Below are positions 1-12,199 of a stretch of 64,000 bases of DNA, piece by piece. Location of the stretch: positions 48,204,633-48,268,632 of the forward strand of contig CM054141.1 in the NCBI GenBank assembly GCA_028751875.1. Reading direction: 5' to 3'. Within the stretch, counting starts at the first letter, position 1, and every line of letters begins with the position of its first letter. This DNA is from Rapana venosa. Lineage: Eukaryota > Mollusca > Gastropoda > Neogastropoda > Muricidae. The notes under the pieces are model-generated. The model did not search any database. It was not told the origin of the DNA and saw nothing but the letters and a program-made list of their open reading frames with translations. Made by a program: the position numbers and the translations under genes.

Positions 1-229
1 AGGAAAATAAAGGGAACACATGCAAGATGTAGGCTACTTTGCTTCATATCCCATACTTTGCGACTTATAGGCCTATCCCTGTCTTTTGGTGAGAAAGTTC
101 AGTTTTCCAATGTAGTGAGATGTCAGTATCGCGTCATGAATGGATTATTAAGTGGACTCTATGAATTTTGTTTTTCCTCAATGTGACTAGTTTGCTGTGG
201 TCGTGATAATAAGTCTCTCATCTAATCTC

Positions 230-500
230 ATCTGCTCCGGTAAACCCCTCAGGGGTCGTAGGGACACTGCGGTGTCGAACGTTGCACCAGTTCGCTCCAT
301 TCGTGATGGTTGTGGGCAAGAGTCTGGGTTGTGGAGAAGCTCTTCCTGGTCCATTCAGTGATGTTGTCTGCCCATTTCTTCTTCGGCCTGCCTGGCCTTC
401 TCTTCTTCCCCTGCACTGTTCCTCACAGTATGGTCTTGGAGAGCCCATCTGGTCTTGTCACACGCACATACCATCCGAGCTTCCTTTTGGTAAGTAGGCC
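230..500 (-). mobile_element. 5'-truncated RTE-type LINE fragment (3' end)
   Basis: This stretch aligns by eye with the 3' end of the RTE-like element at 18.78-19.02 kb. Shared features are the 'tccattc...gatgttgtctgcccatttcttcttcggcctgcct' type of wording and the cytosine/thymine-rich block that encodes a Gly-Arg-Arg-Arg-Gly-Arg-Pro-type motif on the minus strand. Only the extreme C-terminal part of the reverse-transcriptase ORF is left and it is frameshifted. It is a dead 5'-truncated copy. Confidence 0.6.
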
Positions 501-2190
501 TACGCTTGGTAAAACTGGCATCACTGCCTACTATGGTATTGTGCCTTTGGAGTAGTTGTGGCAGATTGTGTTTGTGATGGTTTGCGGCATCTGTAAGCCA
601 ACTTAATCGTCTTTCATTGTGTTTTCACTGGGAGATGATGGTACACTACATTTTTGTTTTAAACTGTCTTAGTAGTTTAACCACATTTTTATTGGTTCTG
701 AATTATGTAGCACTAATACATGCAAATTTGAGTACAATAGATGATGCTTAATTAATGAGTTTTGTCTTAGATTGTTCGATGTATTTTTTGTCTCTGTTTA
801 CTGTCATGTTCATACACTGACACTGAAGTCAAAATGTGTCTGCTGAGGCCAGTGGACCGACCTCTTGCATAGACTTCACAAGCATAGGAAAAACAGGCAT
901 TGTACTATGCCTAGACATTGTCTCTAAGGGAATGCAGAGAGGTTACAGTTTATGTAGCTCAGAATCTTGTAAAGCAACAAATCAAAGCGCTTACATTTAA
1001 ATCATTGATAGGTGTGCAGCCATCTACAAACAGAATTTGCAGACATCAAATTTACACACACACACACACACTGAGATGAAATATTCAACTGGGATTCCCT
1101 CAAAACAAGGACACCCCTCTCCACTGTCCACAACCCTTATCCACCCTCTTTTTCCGAAAGAAAACCGGTTGTACTTCGCCACTGATCTTTGCGTTTTGTT
1201 TAGATTTTTTTGTTATTTTAATGTTAATATATAGATCCAGATCAAGGGGTTAGGCATCGTTGTTTAGCAAAGAATTCTGATGAAGAATTGCAGCAAACGT
1301 CAGTACTCATCACTGATTGGATACATATATTTTTATTTCGAGACACAGAGAGTTACCTCGCCTTACCACGTGAGACAGCGCGGCATGACCAGCTGAACAC
1401 GAAGCAATGGATGACTTGGCACTAACAATGAAATTAAAAATAATGATTTGTGATATTTATTCGCCTGTGTCTTCGGTTTCCTGAGTAATGTTATGCTGTC
1501 CAAGGGCACGGTGATCTGCACAAAGACTATGGTGTAGGTAATTTTCAGTTTCCATTGACGTTTGTGTGGTCTTGAGTCATAAAGTTAAAAATCAGTTCCA
1601 GAAGGGCCCGTCTCCCTGACAAGAGAACAAAGAATTTTTTAAGTGGCTGGGACACCAACCATTTTTAGTTTAGTCTTAGAGCCTTTTGGCAAGAAGTTAA
1701 TTAACTCTGGTGATATACAGTACTGTTCTCAGTTTGAACATTATTTCAGCAAGAGCTGTATGATTGAAACAAGAAGAAAAAAATCACCCCAAAATCCAAC
1801 AACAAAATATGAACCCTTTCAACACAATTTATTAATGTTGGTTCATTAGCTTTGACCAGTTACAGTGCTGCTGGTAGTTTGAACAGTATTGTAAGAACTA
1901 TGATTTCAAGACATTCTCCCCCCAAAAAACAAACAAACAAAAAAAAACCCAACCCATAACTTTTTCTTTTTAGCCCAGGTTAAAGTCTGTCATGGTCTTA
2001 ATCATTAAATGAAGGAAAAGAGCTATGTAGGAAAGTTGAGTATCATTCCCAGTGTAGTGTATTTTATCACTCAAATTCGGTACACTTGTTCTAAGTCTTT
2101 GCTCAGTTCAGTGCGCAGTGAAAGTAAGCTTTGTCAAATACATACACATGCATACAGTTGCACAAATACATGCACATACACATTCTTTTC
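501..2190. other. Non-coding stretch, no gene seen
   Basis: AT-rich sequence with only short chance ORFs. It contains a family D repeat tail at about 945-1005 ('cttgtaaagcaacaaatcaaagcgctt') and a somewhat more GC-rich patch near 1340-1430 with an E-box-like CACGTG. I see no exon that I can support. Confidence 0.5.
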
Positions 2191-2200
2191 TTCTCTCTCT

Positions 2201-2240
<40 letters not shown>

Positions 2241-2241
2241 T

Positions 2242-2273
<32 letters not shown>

Positions 2274-2275
2274 TA
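2190..2275. repeat. (CT)n microsatellite
   Basis: Interrupted CT/TC repeat, followed directly by 'aataaagaatttgtcattgtcattgtc', which looks like the tail of a short interspersed element. Confidence 0.9.
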
Positions 2276-2402
2276 TCCTCGAAATAAAGAATTTGTCATT
2301 GTCATTGTCTCTCTCACCACACACACAGTCATGTGCAGTCACACACTTTCTCTATTTTGTTCAATGAATTGATCTCATTTCTGTTGTTACTGCACTCAAG
2401 GT

Positions 2403-2431
2403 CATGCACACACACACACACACACACACAC

Positions 2432-2466
<35 letters not shown>

Positions 2467-2489
2467 CACACACACACACACACACACCT
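2403..2489. repeat. (CA)n microsatellite
   Basis: CA dinucleotide tract with two AACA interruptions. Confidence 0.95.
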
Positions 2490-4421
2490 GCTTAAGTGGA
2501 AAGTGTAATATGTATTACATAATTATTATGTCTGTTATCAGAGGCTGACCAGCTGTGGTGGACCTGGTTTTCAGGACATTAAAGAGTACATAGGTTGGCA
2601 CCGCAATCCTGGAGAACACAAGACCACAAAATTGTATGTATATTGTATGTTGGAAAATTAACACTTGCTTTCTGGGCCCCTTTTAATATTAATGAAAACA
2701 GGGAAATAGAAATTTATGCTTTACGCCCTGAGGGCTTCCTTTGCTTTGGTTGTGGACCTGAAGGTATGTTTGTGTTTGTCTACAAAATTATTGTATTTTC
2801 AGAATGTCATCTTCATTTTTAGATCCTTCAGGACTGAGCTGCAGCACTGATCTAATGTGACACGTAAAGTCACAAGTCATGCCTCTTAAGGGGGGTCTTC
2901 AAATATGAGCAGCTGCAGAAAACCAACTGTTCAGTTGAATAGACGAAAAGGTAAGAGATAGAAAGCAGTGAGCCTTGCAGCTGCTTCCTTTCAGCAGGTA
3001 TGTCCATCAAAAGGCACAGTGTATGCATGGCTCACTAAGGGAGGTGACTGGAGTCTACCACTTCCTCCTGCTGTAATCTACATTTTATGCTAAAATTATG
3101 TGTCTGGCTTGGCAACTGTGTACTTTTAACTATTGATTTAAATGCCTTCAAACAATCATTGGACTTTAGACTGCAAGTTGCATCAGCACAAATTGCAACA
3201 AAAGATTACATAAAGTAAAAGTAGAATTAAAGGAAACAAAATGAAATGTGATGCTTTGTGTGCATGCATGTGTGCATGTACTCACCTTGCTTCCTACCTT
3301 GGTATGCCTTGCACCTGAATTTGCGTGTGACTAACCATTGATTGCTTGTGCATTTAGATATTATTTTGACTGATTGGTTTCATTTTTCTTGCAATTGTGA
3401 TTTCCATTTTTCCAAACCACAAATTGTCATTTTTTCCTGTTGTGTTATTATTTAATGAGACTCATGTGTGTTGTTGTATCTTGGTGCTTTGGGCCACTTC
3501 AAGGCAAAGCAGTATACAGGTGTCCAGTTGCATACAGAATGCAATACGAAAGGCTAAACAAAACAAAAAACACACACACAAAAAACCCAATGGGAGACCC
3601 AAAAACTAAACCCAAAAATAAAATGAATCAAAAATAATAGAAAAGGGCAATGCAGGGGCTACCCTGGTTGGGTGATATTGCAGCCACCTAACATGGACAG
3701 CTCCTCATGAACTTCTGGCATTGAGGTAAGACTGGACAAATGTTGTTACAGCTGCGGTGTTTAGTTTGGAATATGTGGCATCAGAACAACCGGACTGATG
3801 TGAAACAATAAAATAAAAAAAAGAAACAAAATGAAAATAAAATGGAGGGAAAACCAAAACAAAGAAAACCAAATAAAACCAAACCAAAAAAAAAAAAAAA
3901 TTACCCTTAAAAAGAAAATACATAAAAAAGATGCAACAACTTTCAAAAGAAAAGCTGTGCACAGCAGTATAAACACAAACCTAAACTAAAAAAATAAAAA
4001 AACACAGGAGGGTAAAAAACCAAAACCTAACCAAATGGGAAAAAACCCTAACCAATAAAAAGAATCAATGGGTCAAAAGAGAGCAGTCTCTCCTACAGAC
4101 TGTGATCTTGCTCTCCGCAAAAGGATTCACCTGCAAAGGTTCTGACAAACTACTTGGGAGGGTTAGTGACTCTGGTTGATTCCTCACACCTTTAAAAGTA
4201 AAATGGTCTCATCTTTCTTTCTTTTCCCCCTTTGAGTCCTATCTTTGCAAGTCACCATTTGCTTCATAGGCTTGTTCGTGGGAACTGTGTGCTCAGGATT
4301 CTTTCATCAGGGTAACTGACTCTGACCTGATGTGTGCAAGTGCAAAACGAGGTACGTTTGAACTAATTTCTTTTGCATGATTCAGATTTTAGTATTTGGC
4401 TTAGACCGATGAGATCAGATG

Positions 4422-4423
<2 letters not shown>

Positions 4424-4515
<92 letters not shown>
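4424..4515. repeat. (CT)n microsatellite, uninterrupted
   Basis: About 46 perfect CT units. Confidence 0.97.
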
Positions 4516-4519
<4 letters not shown>

Positions 4520-4544
4520 TTCTTCCCTCACCATTTCCTGGTCG

Positions 4545-4625
4545 CCTATGTTTGTAATTTTGCAGGTGGTCTGCCCACAGGCCTCAGCTGACACATTCTG
4601 ACTTCAGAGCAGCTCATTTCATTGT
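4545..4625 (+). repeat. Dispersed repeat shared with 63160-63240
   Basis: The words 'tgcaggtggtctgccc', 'ggcctcag' and 'gacttcagagcagct' recur in the same order at 63.16-63.24 kb. The unit has no ORF and looks like a piece of an interspersed repeat. Confidence 0.6.
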
Positions 4626-6617
4626 TGACAGAATTTGTCTAAATGGATGAAACTGTCAGAATTTTCAGTGGTATTGGTTTCAGATGGGGGTGTGGCCAGT
4701 CAAATGTCAAGGGCTGGATGGATGTACCAATGACTGCCACCATGAACTGCATGTGATAAGACAGGTATAGTGGTTATTACTTGTCCCTTTGTTTCTTTTT
4801 CATTTGTCTCTTTGTTTTCTTTACTAACCTTTTTATTTATTTTATTTATATTTTTAAGTCTAGTCATTTTTGTTAAGTCATTTGCATTGGTTAGTCATTC
4901 ATTATTGTTAGTGATTTGTCTGTTGTTTCTGTCTATCATTACTTTCTTTAGTAGCCCTCCCCCCACCCCCACCCCCAACCAAATGATTATCTTTGTAATG
5001 TGTTTCTATTTTAAAGGTAACCCATGAAGTCCAACACTGCCAGGCGCAAAGACATCATATTGGTCAGCCAATGGGAACCAAACAGAGTGCAGATAAAGGT
5101 TGTGCATTTCTGCCTGTCTGTCGTCTTTTTGCTTATTTATATCCTTTTCTCCCTGAGGGTATGTATTTCATGTGAACAATGTTTAGGTGCTGTGTGGTAG
5201 GGTCAGTCTGTCGACAGATAGCTACAGTGATGTTCCTTACGCCACAAGCATTGTGAGTGCCAGCATGAGGTGCAACCAAGCTTTGGGAGAAAATCTAGGT
5301 GAGGGAATCGTTAATCTGTCAGTCAATTTATCTGTCACTCGCTCTCGCTCAGTTCTGTTGTTGATTGTTTTTTGCCTTTGGTTACACATTTGTACATATA
5401 TCTGTTGTTTTTGTTATTGCTCAGTGGTTGACTGCTTTATGCTGTTTTTTACTTTGTGATGTACTTGTTTCTCCAGGTCTCTTGTGAACAGGAGGAACTG
5501 TGTCAAGATCTGTTAAGATAAAATGTAGATAAAATCTTGTTTCAAAGTGACATAACTGAAGGACTGGCTGAATGAATGTTGAATTTCTTTTTTTTTTTTT
5601 TAAAAGATAATAAAGATTTGATATTTGTATTGTGTTTGTGTTCATGAAACGTTCAGGTTGTCATTGTTATTATTTTCAGAGGATGTGGGCTGAAGTTGTA
5701 TGGCAAAGATTGTTTCCCATGACTGTGGTCACAACAGAAATCTTCAACAGAGGTATGCATGTTCATTTCTACATTCATTTTTTCTTTTATTTTGTGACCT
5801 GATTTTTTTCTTAAGTCCCAGTGTTCATTGATATATTTTAAATTTGTCATCTGTACACTAATGTGTTTACGTCTATTATTGCTAATGTTGTTGCTGTTTA
5901 TTGTTGAATGTGTGTCTGTTCTCTTTTTTTGTTACTATTTTAAACTGGTATGTTTTACCAGGTACAGAACAACTCCACTCAAGTCCAAGGCCAAAAGACA
6001 GTGCTGCTTCATGACGCCCCACTTTTGTAACGTTTTCTGCCTCTCACCTTTTGGTATGTCAGTGTCTGTATCTGTATATTTATTTGCATGTTTGTCATCC
6101 ATCTACTCTTGTCTGCCTCTTTCTGATTACTTTGTGGGTTGTTTTTTTGTTTTATATCTGTCTGTGTGCTTCTGCCTGTCTGTCTTTTTGTCCGCTTCTG
6201 TCTGTCTGTGTTCCTGAAGGCCACTATTTTGTGATGGAAATGTTTCAGTGCTGTGGCTGGGAAATACCCTTGCTAACAGATGGCTGACATAACTATGCTA
6301 CTGGGGAACCTACAGGCGGGATTAGGAACATGGAAAGGTTGCCTGTTACGGGATGAAAACTAGGTAGCAAAATTGCTCATTTGTTGTCGGTCATTTCGGG
6401 TGCAATAGTGTCAGACAAAAAAGTTTTCTACTGAAGTACGGTGACAAGTTTAGGGCTCTTAGATTGTCTGCCATTGTGTTTCATCATGAACACCTCCCTG
6501 TTCATGATGAAAACTTTGTATCAGTTACATGTTAGGGTTACAATATAGAGAATGCTGGTGTGCGGCGCAGATTTTTAATTTTTTAAAATTTTTATCTTTT
6601 TATTTTTACTTTGCAGG

Positions 6618-6925
6618 TTGGGGGACGGGATAGCTCAGTGGTCGGAGCACTCGCTTTCCCCCAGCCAAGTTAAGCAGCGTCGAGCGTGGTTACCAGTTGG
6701 ATGGGTGTCCGTTTGCGCGCCTTGGCTTCAGTACAGTTCCCCCAGTTCACCCAGCTGTAAATGGGTACCTGCCCTCTTTAGGGTCAGGGAAGGTAAAGCA
6801 GCGAGGGAGAGGAGATGGGCGCCGCCCTCAATATGCTGGCCCCTAGAGAAGTGAGGTCTCTGACGCCTCGCTCCCCTACGACCTTATAGGTTATGGGATT
6901 CCTTTACCTTACCCTTTACCCTTTG
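6618..6925 (+). mobile_element. SINE family A, full-length copy
   Basis: The copy starts GGGACGGGATAGCTCAGTGG, which contains a tRNA-like A box (TAGCTCAGTGG). It continues through 'cagctgtaaatgggtacctgcc' and 'gggcgccgccctcaatatgctgg' and ends in a CCTTTAC-type tail. Four other copies are in the window, at 22.19, 46.14, 58.92 and 62.24 kb, in both orientations. I do not see a convincing B box, so the tRNA origin rests on the 5' end only. Confidence 0.85.
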
Positions 6926-7319
6926 CAGGTTTCTTAGACAGATTTGTTAATGGAATGATTTGTTGTTGTTAGGTTCATCAGAAATTGAATGATTTCAGAT
7001 GGGGTGAATGAATTAGAAAGTATTAAAATGACTTCTTTTTTTTTTTTTTTAAAGTGTTGACATGAAATTGTTGAAATATGAAAACTAATAATGCTAAAGT
7101 GTATTTTAAAAGTGATATAGATTTTAATAATTATGCTGATGAAACTTAGAATTGTGTTAACCATAATTAATTGTTTCTTTGCTTTCAGTGTCTATGGAGA
7201 ATAAGTCAAATGGGGGATGGGGGGGATGTTCAGAGATATGTGATTCAGAGAATGATAGTGGAAGATAACGGTGCTGACAGAAGAGAGCAAAGTTTTATAT
7301 CGGGGCTTGTGGAAGAGGG
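6926..7319. other. Non-coding stretch
   Basis: AT-rich and T-rich sequence. A possible acceptor (gctttcag) at about 7180-7188 is followed by a purine-rich 140-base stretch. That stretch runs into the family B SINE, and I cannot assign it to a gene. Confidence 0.35.
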
Positions 7320-7560
7320 AGAAGGGCAGAATAGCCTAGTGTTGAGCTCACAATCTGATGGCCCAGGTTCAAGATGCCCATTCAAGGGTATTTTCCCCTG
7401 GAGTTAACATCACCACCATTTCCACTCCCCTGAAAGTCCTTCAGATGAGATTATAAACCAAGGTCACATGCAGAACATCTTGTGTAGGCATTAAAAACCT
7501 GTTCTACATTTCAGAAGAATAGGCCATTGAGTGGTGGTAGGAATAGATAACATTTTTTAA
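7320..7560 (+). mobile_element. SINE family B copy
   Basis: Recognised by the ordered words 'ctggagttaacatcacc', 'cactcccctgaaagtcc', 'gatgagattataaacc', 'gcagaacatctt' and 'agaataggccattg', which are shared with the copies at 16.0, 43.0, 46.6 and 58.3 kb. Confidence 0.75.
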
Positions 7561-8084
7561 AAAGCATGCATACTGGTCAGATGTGAGAATCATCAACCTT
7601 TTGGGAGAATTCCATCTCTTGGGCTATCTTCATGACCGTTGTGTTTTTTTTAGATAAGTTTAAATTGATGGCAACATTTTATGGTATGCATGGGTGATTT
7701 TCATTTCATTCGAAATGGAATTCCATAATGGTTATTCTCAGATTTCTTTAAAAGGAATATTAGATCCAAGACCTTGAATCCTTTTGAAAATGACCAAAAT
7801 GACAACCTGTAACAAACACCTCCTTTAAAAACCCTTGAAAGTCGAGGCTTGTCTATTGAAAATATTCTCATTAATGATGATGATAAACACTGAAAGGGCA
7901 TCATTTGTAAAACACAAAAATCTATAAATTGCTCCGTTTTATGTACTGTTCCCTTTGGAAACAATCCAATATGGCTGCCAAAACTAAGTTTCAAGCTTCT
8001 AAACCTTTTTATTTATAAAGTTGTATGAAGGTTGCCTGTTTTATGGGTATTAAAAGATAAAATTCATTCAAAAACTTAAGAAGG

Positions 8085-8560
8085 AAGATGGGAGGATGGT
8101 TAAGATGTTTGCCTGCCTGACAAGTAAACTAAAAAAAAACAACAAAAAACACACACACTAAAAAAGTAAACTGTCAGGTTCTGGGTTTGATTCCCAATCT
8201 TGCTTTTTCTTCCCAGTTTGACCACCAAAAAAAAAAATTTGAACTGAATGTTAAAGTCCTAAGGATGAGACTATAATTATAAACCGAGGCTCTGTGTGCA
8301 AACATTGCAAAACATTTTGTACACACATTAAAAACCCACTCTACCTTTCTGAAGAGTAGGCCATTCCATGCAAGTAGGCACAGTGACAAAACTTTAAGAA
8401 AAAAAACTCCTGCACACATGTGTCGTGTTTAGACACCATCCCTGAAGTGGGAATCCAGTTACCCTAAATGGTGCGGAAAAACTGGTCATATACACAAACA
8501 TCTCACCATTGGTATACCTCAGAGTGCTAGCTGAGGAATGACAACACAAAAAAAATCAAG
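8085..8560 (+). mobile_element. SINE family B copy with tail
   Basis: The head is 'ggaggatggttaagatgtttgcctgcctgacaag'. The body is 'gactataattataaaccgaggctctgtgtg' and 'gaagagtaggccatt'. The tail is 'gtgtttagacaccatccctgaag...ctcaccattgg...gctagctgagg'. It matches the copy at 15.13 kb nearly from end to end. Confidence 0.75.
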
Positions 8561-8739
8561 AACTTGCATTAAAGAATGGAGGTGATCAACTGTCATATCA
8601 TTGTGGAAGCTATCTTTTCTTTTGGACAAGTCAACCAGCTGAGTACAATTGCTCAGGATTGAGGCAAAGTTTTGAAGAAACAAGATTGCTTTAGCTGGGT
8701 TGAGTGGCCAGTGTGCAACTTTGTTGGTGGGTTTTTGTT

Positions 8740-9128
8740 TTGTTTTTGGTTGGTTCCTTGGCTAGAGCTCTGGGATTCACCAATGGCATGATTTTTGCGT
8801 ATGCGACCAATTTCCCCTCTCATCATTAAGGTAGCCATATTTAGACTTGGGGGATACAGTTAGAAGTTGAATCTTCCAATTTTCCCATGACATTCAGAAG
8901 GTACCTCCCTTCTCTTTTTGATTTTCAACTGTGGTGGGTGCCTTTGATGTGCACAACTCCATAAACACACAGGTCCGAATGGCTTAGAGTGTGTTCCGAA
9001 AGACTTAGCATACAGTTTGGTTTTCCCGTCAAACTTGGGAGAAAGAGCAAGGCTGGGTTATGGAACCCAGAACTTCACAGTTCACTCCTTAGCAGGTGGA
9101 CATCTAAACTATCCTGTCACCCTCCTTC
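8740..9128 (-). mobile_element. SINE family B copy, inverted
   Basis: On the minus strand the head reads 'aaggagggtgacaggatagtttagatgtccacctgc', then a 'ctgggttccataaccca' B-box-like stretch. The tail, including 'gctctagccaagg', is at the low-coordinate end. It lies head-to-tail with the copy at 8085 and directly before the possible coding exon at 9243. Confidence 0.65.
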
Positions 9129-9242
9129 TTGGCCAGCAAGAATACACACGAACTAAAGCCCTGAAAGTTTGTTGAATACACATGAACTAAAGGCTGGGCA
9201 TTTTGACAAACTGAAGCCCTGAAATTTTATTTTTATCTCCAG

Positions 9243-9293
9243 GATCTCATTGCAGTGCAACACCAGCATGTGGTGGACATCGTCATCAACTAG
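9243..9293 (+). CDS. Possible last coding exon of an unidentified gene (partial)
   Basis: A strong acceptor (ttttatctccag) ends at 9242. The following 17 codons read DLIAVQHQHVVDIVIN and a TAG stop at 9291-9293. The region after it is AT-rich, UTR-like sequence up to a good poly(A) signal at 14687. If real, this is the C-terminus of a plus-strand gene whose other exons lie upstream, possibly outside the window. I do not recognise the peptide. The exon is short and the frame is not confirmed by a neighbouring exon, so the call is tentative. Confidence 0.35.
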   Translation, partial: DLIAVQHQHVVDIVIN

Positions 9294-9819
9294 GACTGCT
9301 GTCATCGAGGAAGACAACAGACAGTGTTATGGACGAGGACAGCTGTGTTTTTCTGCAGTTGTGATAAAGTTTCATCTATATTTAAATCTGTACAGAGAAT
9401 GTTTTCATTGCCTTTTCTTTCATTGGTTTCTGAAAGTTTTGTATTAGTAAAATGTTGGGGGAGGGGGGTTCTATTTTTTTTCAGTCGTTTACCATTTTTG
9501 TTATTTACTTCAAACACACATTTATTTTTTAAATAATGAAAGTTGGACCATTACTAGTTTATTTACATGACATGAACATTGAAATTTTAAAACCATCCAG
9601 TTAATAGTTGAGAAGTTAGCACTTGTTTTCTCAGTGTACTTGTGTTTTCATGCACACCTGGCTGCACAGCTGGGCAGGAGAAGAAAACTCCTGCTGAATA
9701 TGTGGGGTAGAAAGAGTTAACGAGGTGATGTGAGTGGTGAAGGGGGGCATGAACACATTTGTTGGGAGTAGGTTGGGGGAAGATAGCAGAGAACCAACAA
9801 AATGTATCACGGGGCGAAA

Positions 9820-9965
9820 ATCCAGGATAACTCCGTCAAGGATTCTGGGCCAGTGCTAAAATAAGCACGCCTCTTCCTTTACCAAATCCAAGTGCAGTTG
9901 TTTCTGCTATAATTAGCACCAGCTGGGATGGAACTGATAGCAGCTGAGAGTTGCTGAAAGTGGGG
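9820..9965 (+). repeat. About 145-bp dispersed repeat, inverted partner at 40232-40374
   Basis: The words 'atccag.ataactc', 'gggccagtgctaaaat', 'cttccttt.acca', 'tttctgctataattagc' and 'gatagcagctga' occur in the same order in the reverse complement of 40232-40374. The two copies align over their whole length. No ORF and no tRNA boxes are seen. Confidence 0.75.
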
Positions 9966-10641
9966 TAACTGACTGCTGTGGTGTGTGTAAACATTTTTGT
10001 GGGCATGTGCTTGCAAATACATGAACTGAATGCCTGATAAAGTATATATGTATGCAAAAATGTAGACACGTGTAAAGGACTATTGATTTGGGTTTTAAAA
10101 AAAAAGAAGAGTTTCTGGTTTTGTTTTGTTGTAATTCAGTTCAAATGATTGTGATACTCTTGTCCTAATTTGTATGTTGATGCAAATTGAAGAGGCAGTG
10201 ATTTGCAGCACTGTTTTGTGCATGTGTGTGTGTTGTGTTTTACAATGGAATGGGACCAAATTACTGGTCGAGGTTATACTATTAGTCCTAAAGTGCCCCA
10301 TCTTGCTTTTAAGATGGGCAATATTTGATGCCCCCCCTTCCCCATCTTTGGTATTTTGTTGTTTTTTTAGCAAGCAGCTTTTAAAAAAAATGAATCAGAT
10401 CAATTTGGTGTACAGATAATGCACAAATTGCCCCCCCCCCCACCTTTTTTTTATTTTTAAGAATAATGATTTGGCTGCTCAAAACATGAAGAGTCGTCTA
10501 GTTTTCAGTTAAATGTATTTGTGTTTGTTCGTGGTTTTTGAGTGTGTTTGTGTGTTAGCACAGACATAAGTGTATAAAGGGGGTGGTGATGCTAGGGTGT
10601 GCGTGTTTGTGTATGTGTGTGTGTGCAGACATGTGTGAAAA

Positions 10642-10758
10642 GGGGGGGGGGGGGGGGGGGGGGGGGGGTGGTGCTTATGCTATGTGTATATGTGTGTGTA
10701 AAGGGGGTGGTGATGGTAGGGGAGATGTCGGGGGGGGGGGGGGGGGGGGGGGGGGGGG
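10642..10758 (+). repeat. Two oligo(G) tracts (27 and 29 G)
   Basis: Uninterrupted G runs at 10642-10668 and 10730-10758, separated by GT-rich sequence. Both are strong G-quadruplex candidates on the plus strand. Run length may be affected by sequencing or assembly error. Confidence 0.9.
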
Positions 10759-11132
10759 AGTTTTTTGTTTTTACTGCAAGATGGGTGTCTAAAAAAAAAA
10801 AAAGGGATGCTAAGGAAGAGAGGGTATGTGTGTGCACATGCATGCTTATACAGTGGGTAGTGATAGTTGGGGAGACATCAGGGTTGTTTTTTTAACTACA
10901 AGAAAGGCATCTGAAGGAAAGAAGTGCTTTGGAAGAGAGGAAAGGGGTGGCATGAGAAGGGAGTAGGATATACATTTGGATTAGTAGGGACAGGGTTTTT
11001 TTCACACACAGAAGGGGGTGTGGGAGTGAATGGGGCGCAAAATGCTTAAGGCATAAGATAACTTTGCTAGAAATTCATGATTAAAAAGTCCAAACACTGA
11101 AGTTTAACTTGTAACTTTTTACTCATGATATC

Positions 11133-11530
11133 TGTTGCTAGAACTGGTAAAACTAGTGAGAAAACTGCAGCTGTTAATAGGACCGGTAGAAAATGTTTCA
11201 GATAAAGAGGTAATGGTAGCTGTTGATAGGACTGGTAAAATGTGATTTGACTAAAGAGATATAACTTAAAGGTGTTGGTAGAACTGATTAACTGAGATTA
11301 AATAAAAGAAAATTAGGTGGTAGGACTGTAGTTAGGTCTGGTAAACTGATTTAGATAAAGGGAAATAACTGTTGCTGTTGATCAGACTGGTGAAGTGTGA
11401 TTTAGATAAAGGGAAATAACTAGCTGTTGATAAAACATGGTAAAATTCGGTTTGAATAAAGAAAAGCAATTGGAGGTTTTGATAGGACTTGTGAAGTGCA
11501 ATTTGAATAAAAAAACAAAAAACTACAGTC
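11133..11530 (+). repeat. Degenerate tandem repeat, unit about 50-60 bp
   Basis: At least six imperfect units carry the pattern 'tgttgatag.actggtaaa.tg.gatttagataaaggaaataact'. The order is constant and the spacing is roughly constant, which shows an old minisatellite. No ORF crosses it. Confidence 0.75.
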
Positions 11531-12199
11531 AACGGGGCTGGTGATTTGAGATTTTAACAAAGCTCAAATACGACTGTATCAAAAGCTACATACCATTGTG
11601 TCTACATGCTTTTGTGTCCACATGCATTCAGACATACATACAGACTGACCAACAGATTGCATGATTGACAACCGTGCATGATTTGACAACCGTTATTCCA
11701 ATACTAACTCTTGGACACTAACCCTGACCTTAACACTAACCTGTTTTATAACCCTGACCCCACATGTAGACACAAAAGGCAGGGGGATACCTTGGTATAT
11801 GCTGACACGTACAAAACACTTTTTTCTTGCGATAAAGATGAAGAATTTTCAGGAAAGCGTAATTTTTATCTTGAGTGTTCCAGGAAGTCAGAAGGCAGGC
11901 TACCTCAATAGTAGGCAAAAATCGTCACATACCCAAAAATCTCACCATTGGGGAACTTCGGAGTTTTATAACCAAGGAATAAAACAAAAAGCAACAACAA
12001 CAAAATCTGGATATTATTGAAGCGGAAAGGTCTAAACAATGGCTTGGGAACAGTAGGACAGGAATGTCAGAAGATGAGGTAGTAAAAAAAAGAACAGAAT
12101 TTCAGGGAAAGAGATTTTAGGAAAGGGAGGATTAGGATTCATGTTCTGGTCAGTCTGTGGAATGCAAGATGATAGCTGAATATGTGTGTGTGGTGGGAA

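Larger units (their letters stand above)
2542..6360 (+). other. Series of splice-flanked, exon-like islands; no gene identified
   Basis: GC-richer islands of 40-130 bases sit between T-rich stretches, and many are bounded by a good acceptor and donor. Examples are 2575-2633 (tttcag / GTATGT), 2702-2763 (aacag / GTATGT), 3684-3725 (attgcag / GTAAGA), 4684-4764 (tttcag / GTATAG), 5017-5098, 5218-5298 (GTGAGG) and about 5680-5754 (ttttcag / GTATGC). Some join in phase: 2575-2633 with 2702-2763, and 4684-4764 with 5017-5098 and 5218-5298. Others meet stops in the required frame. Open reading over 25 codons is common by chance, so coding is unproven. They could be exons of the gene that ends at 9293, exons of a non-coding transcript, or coincidence. 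Confidence 0.3.

Noticed and set aside
2103..2372. Ser/Leu- and Arg/Glu-rich ORFs on both strands
   Set aside because: They are translations of the (CT)n repeat. The same holds at 4373-4601, 27719-28655 and 51687-51979.
6618..6700. tRNA gene at the start of the family A SINE
   Set aside because: Only the A-box end is tRNA-like. No cloverleaf, anticodon arm or good B box follows, and the unit recurs five times with a long body.
7171..7407. Coding exon after the acceptor at 7188
   Set aside because: Two frames are partly open, but the stretch runs into a family B SINE and has no donor or recognisable protein.
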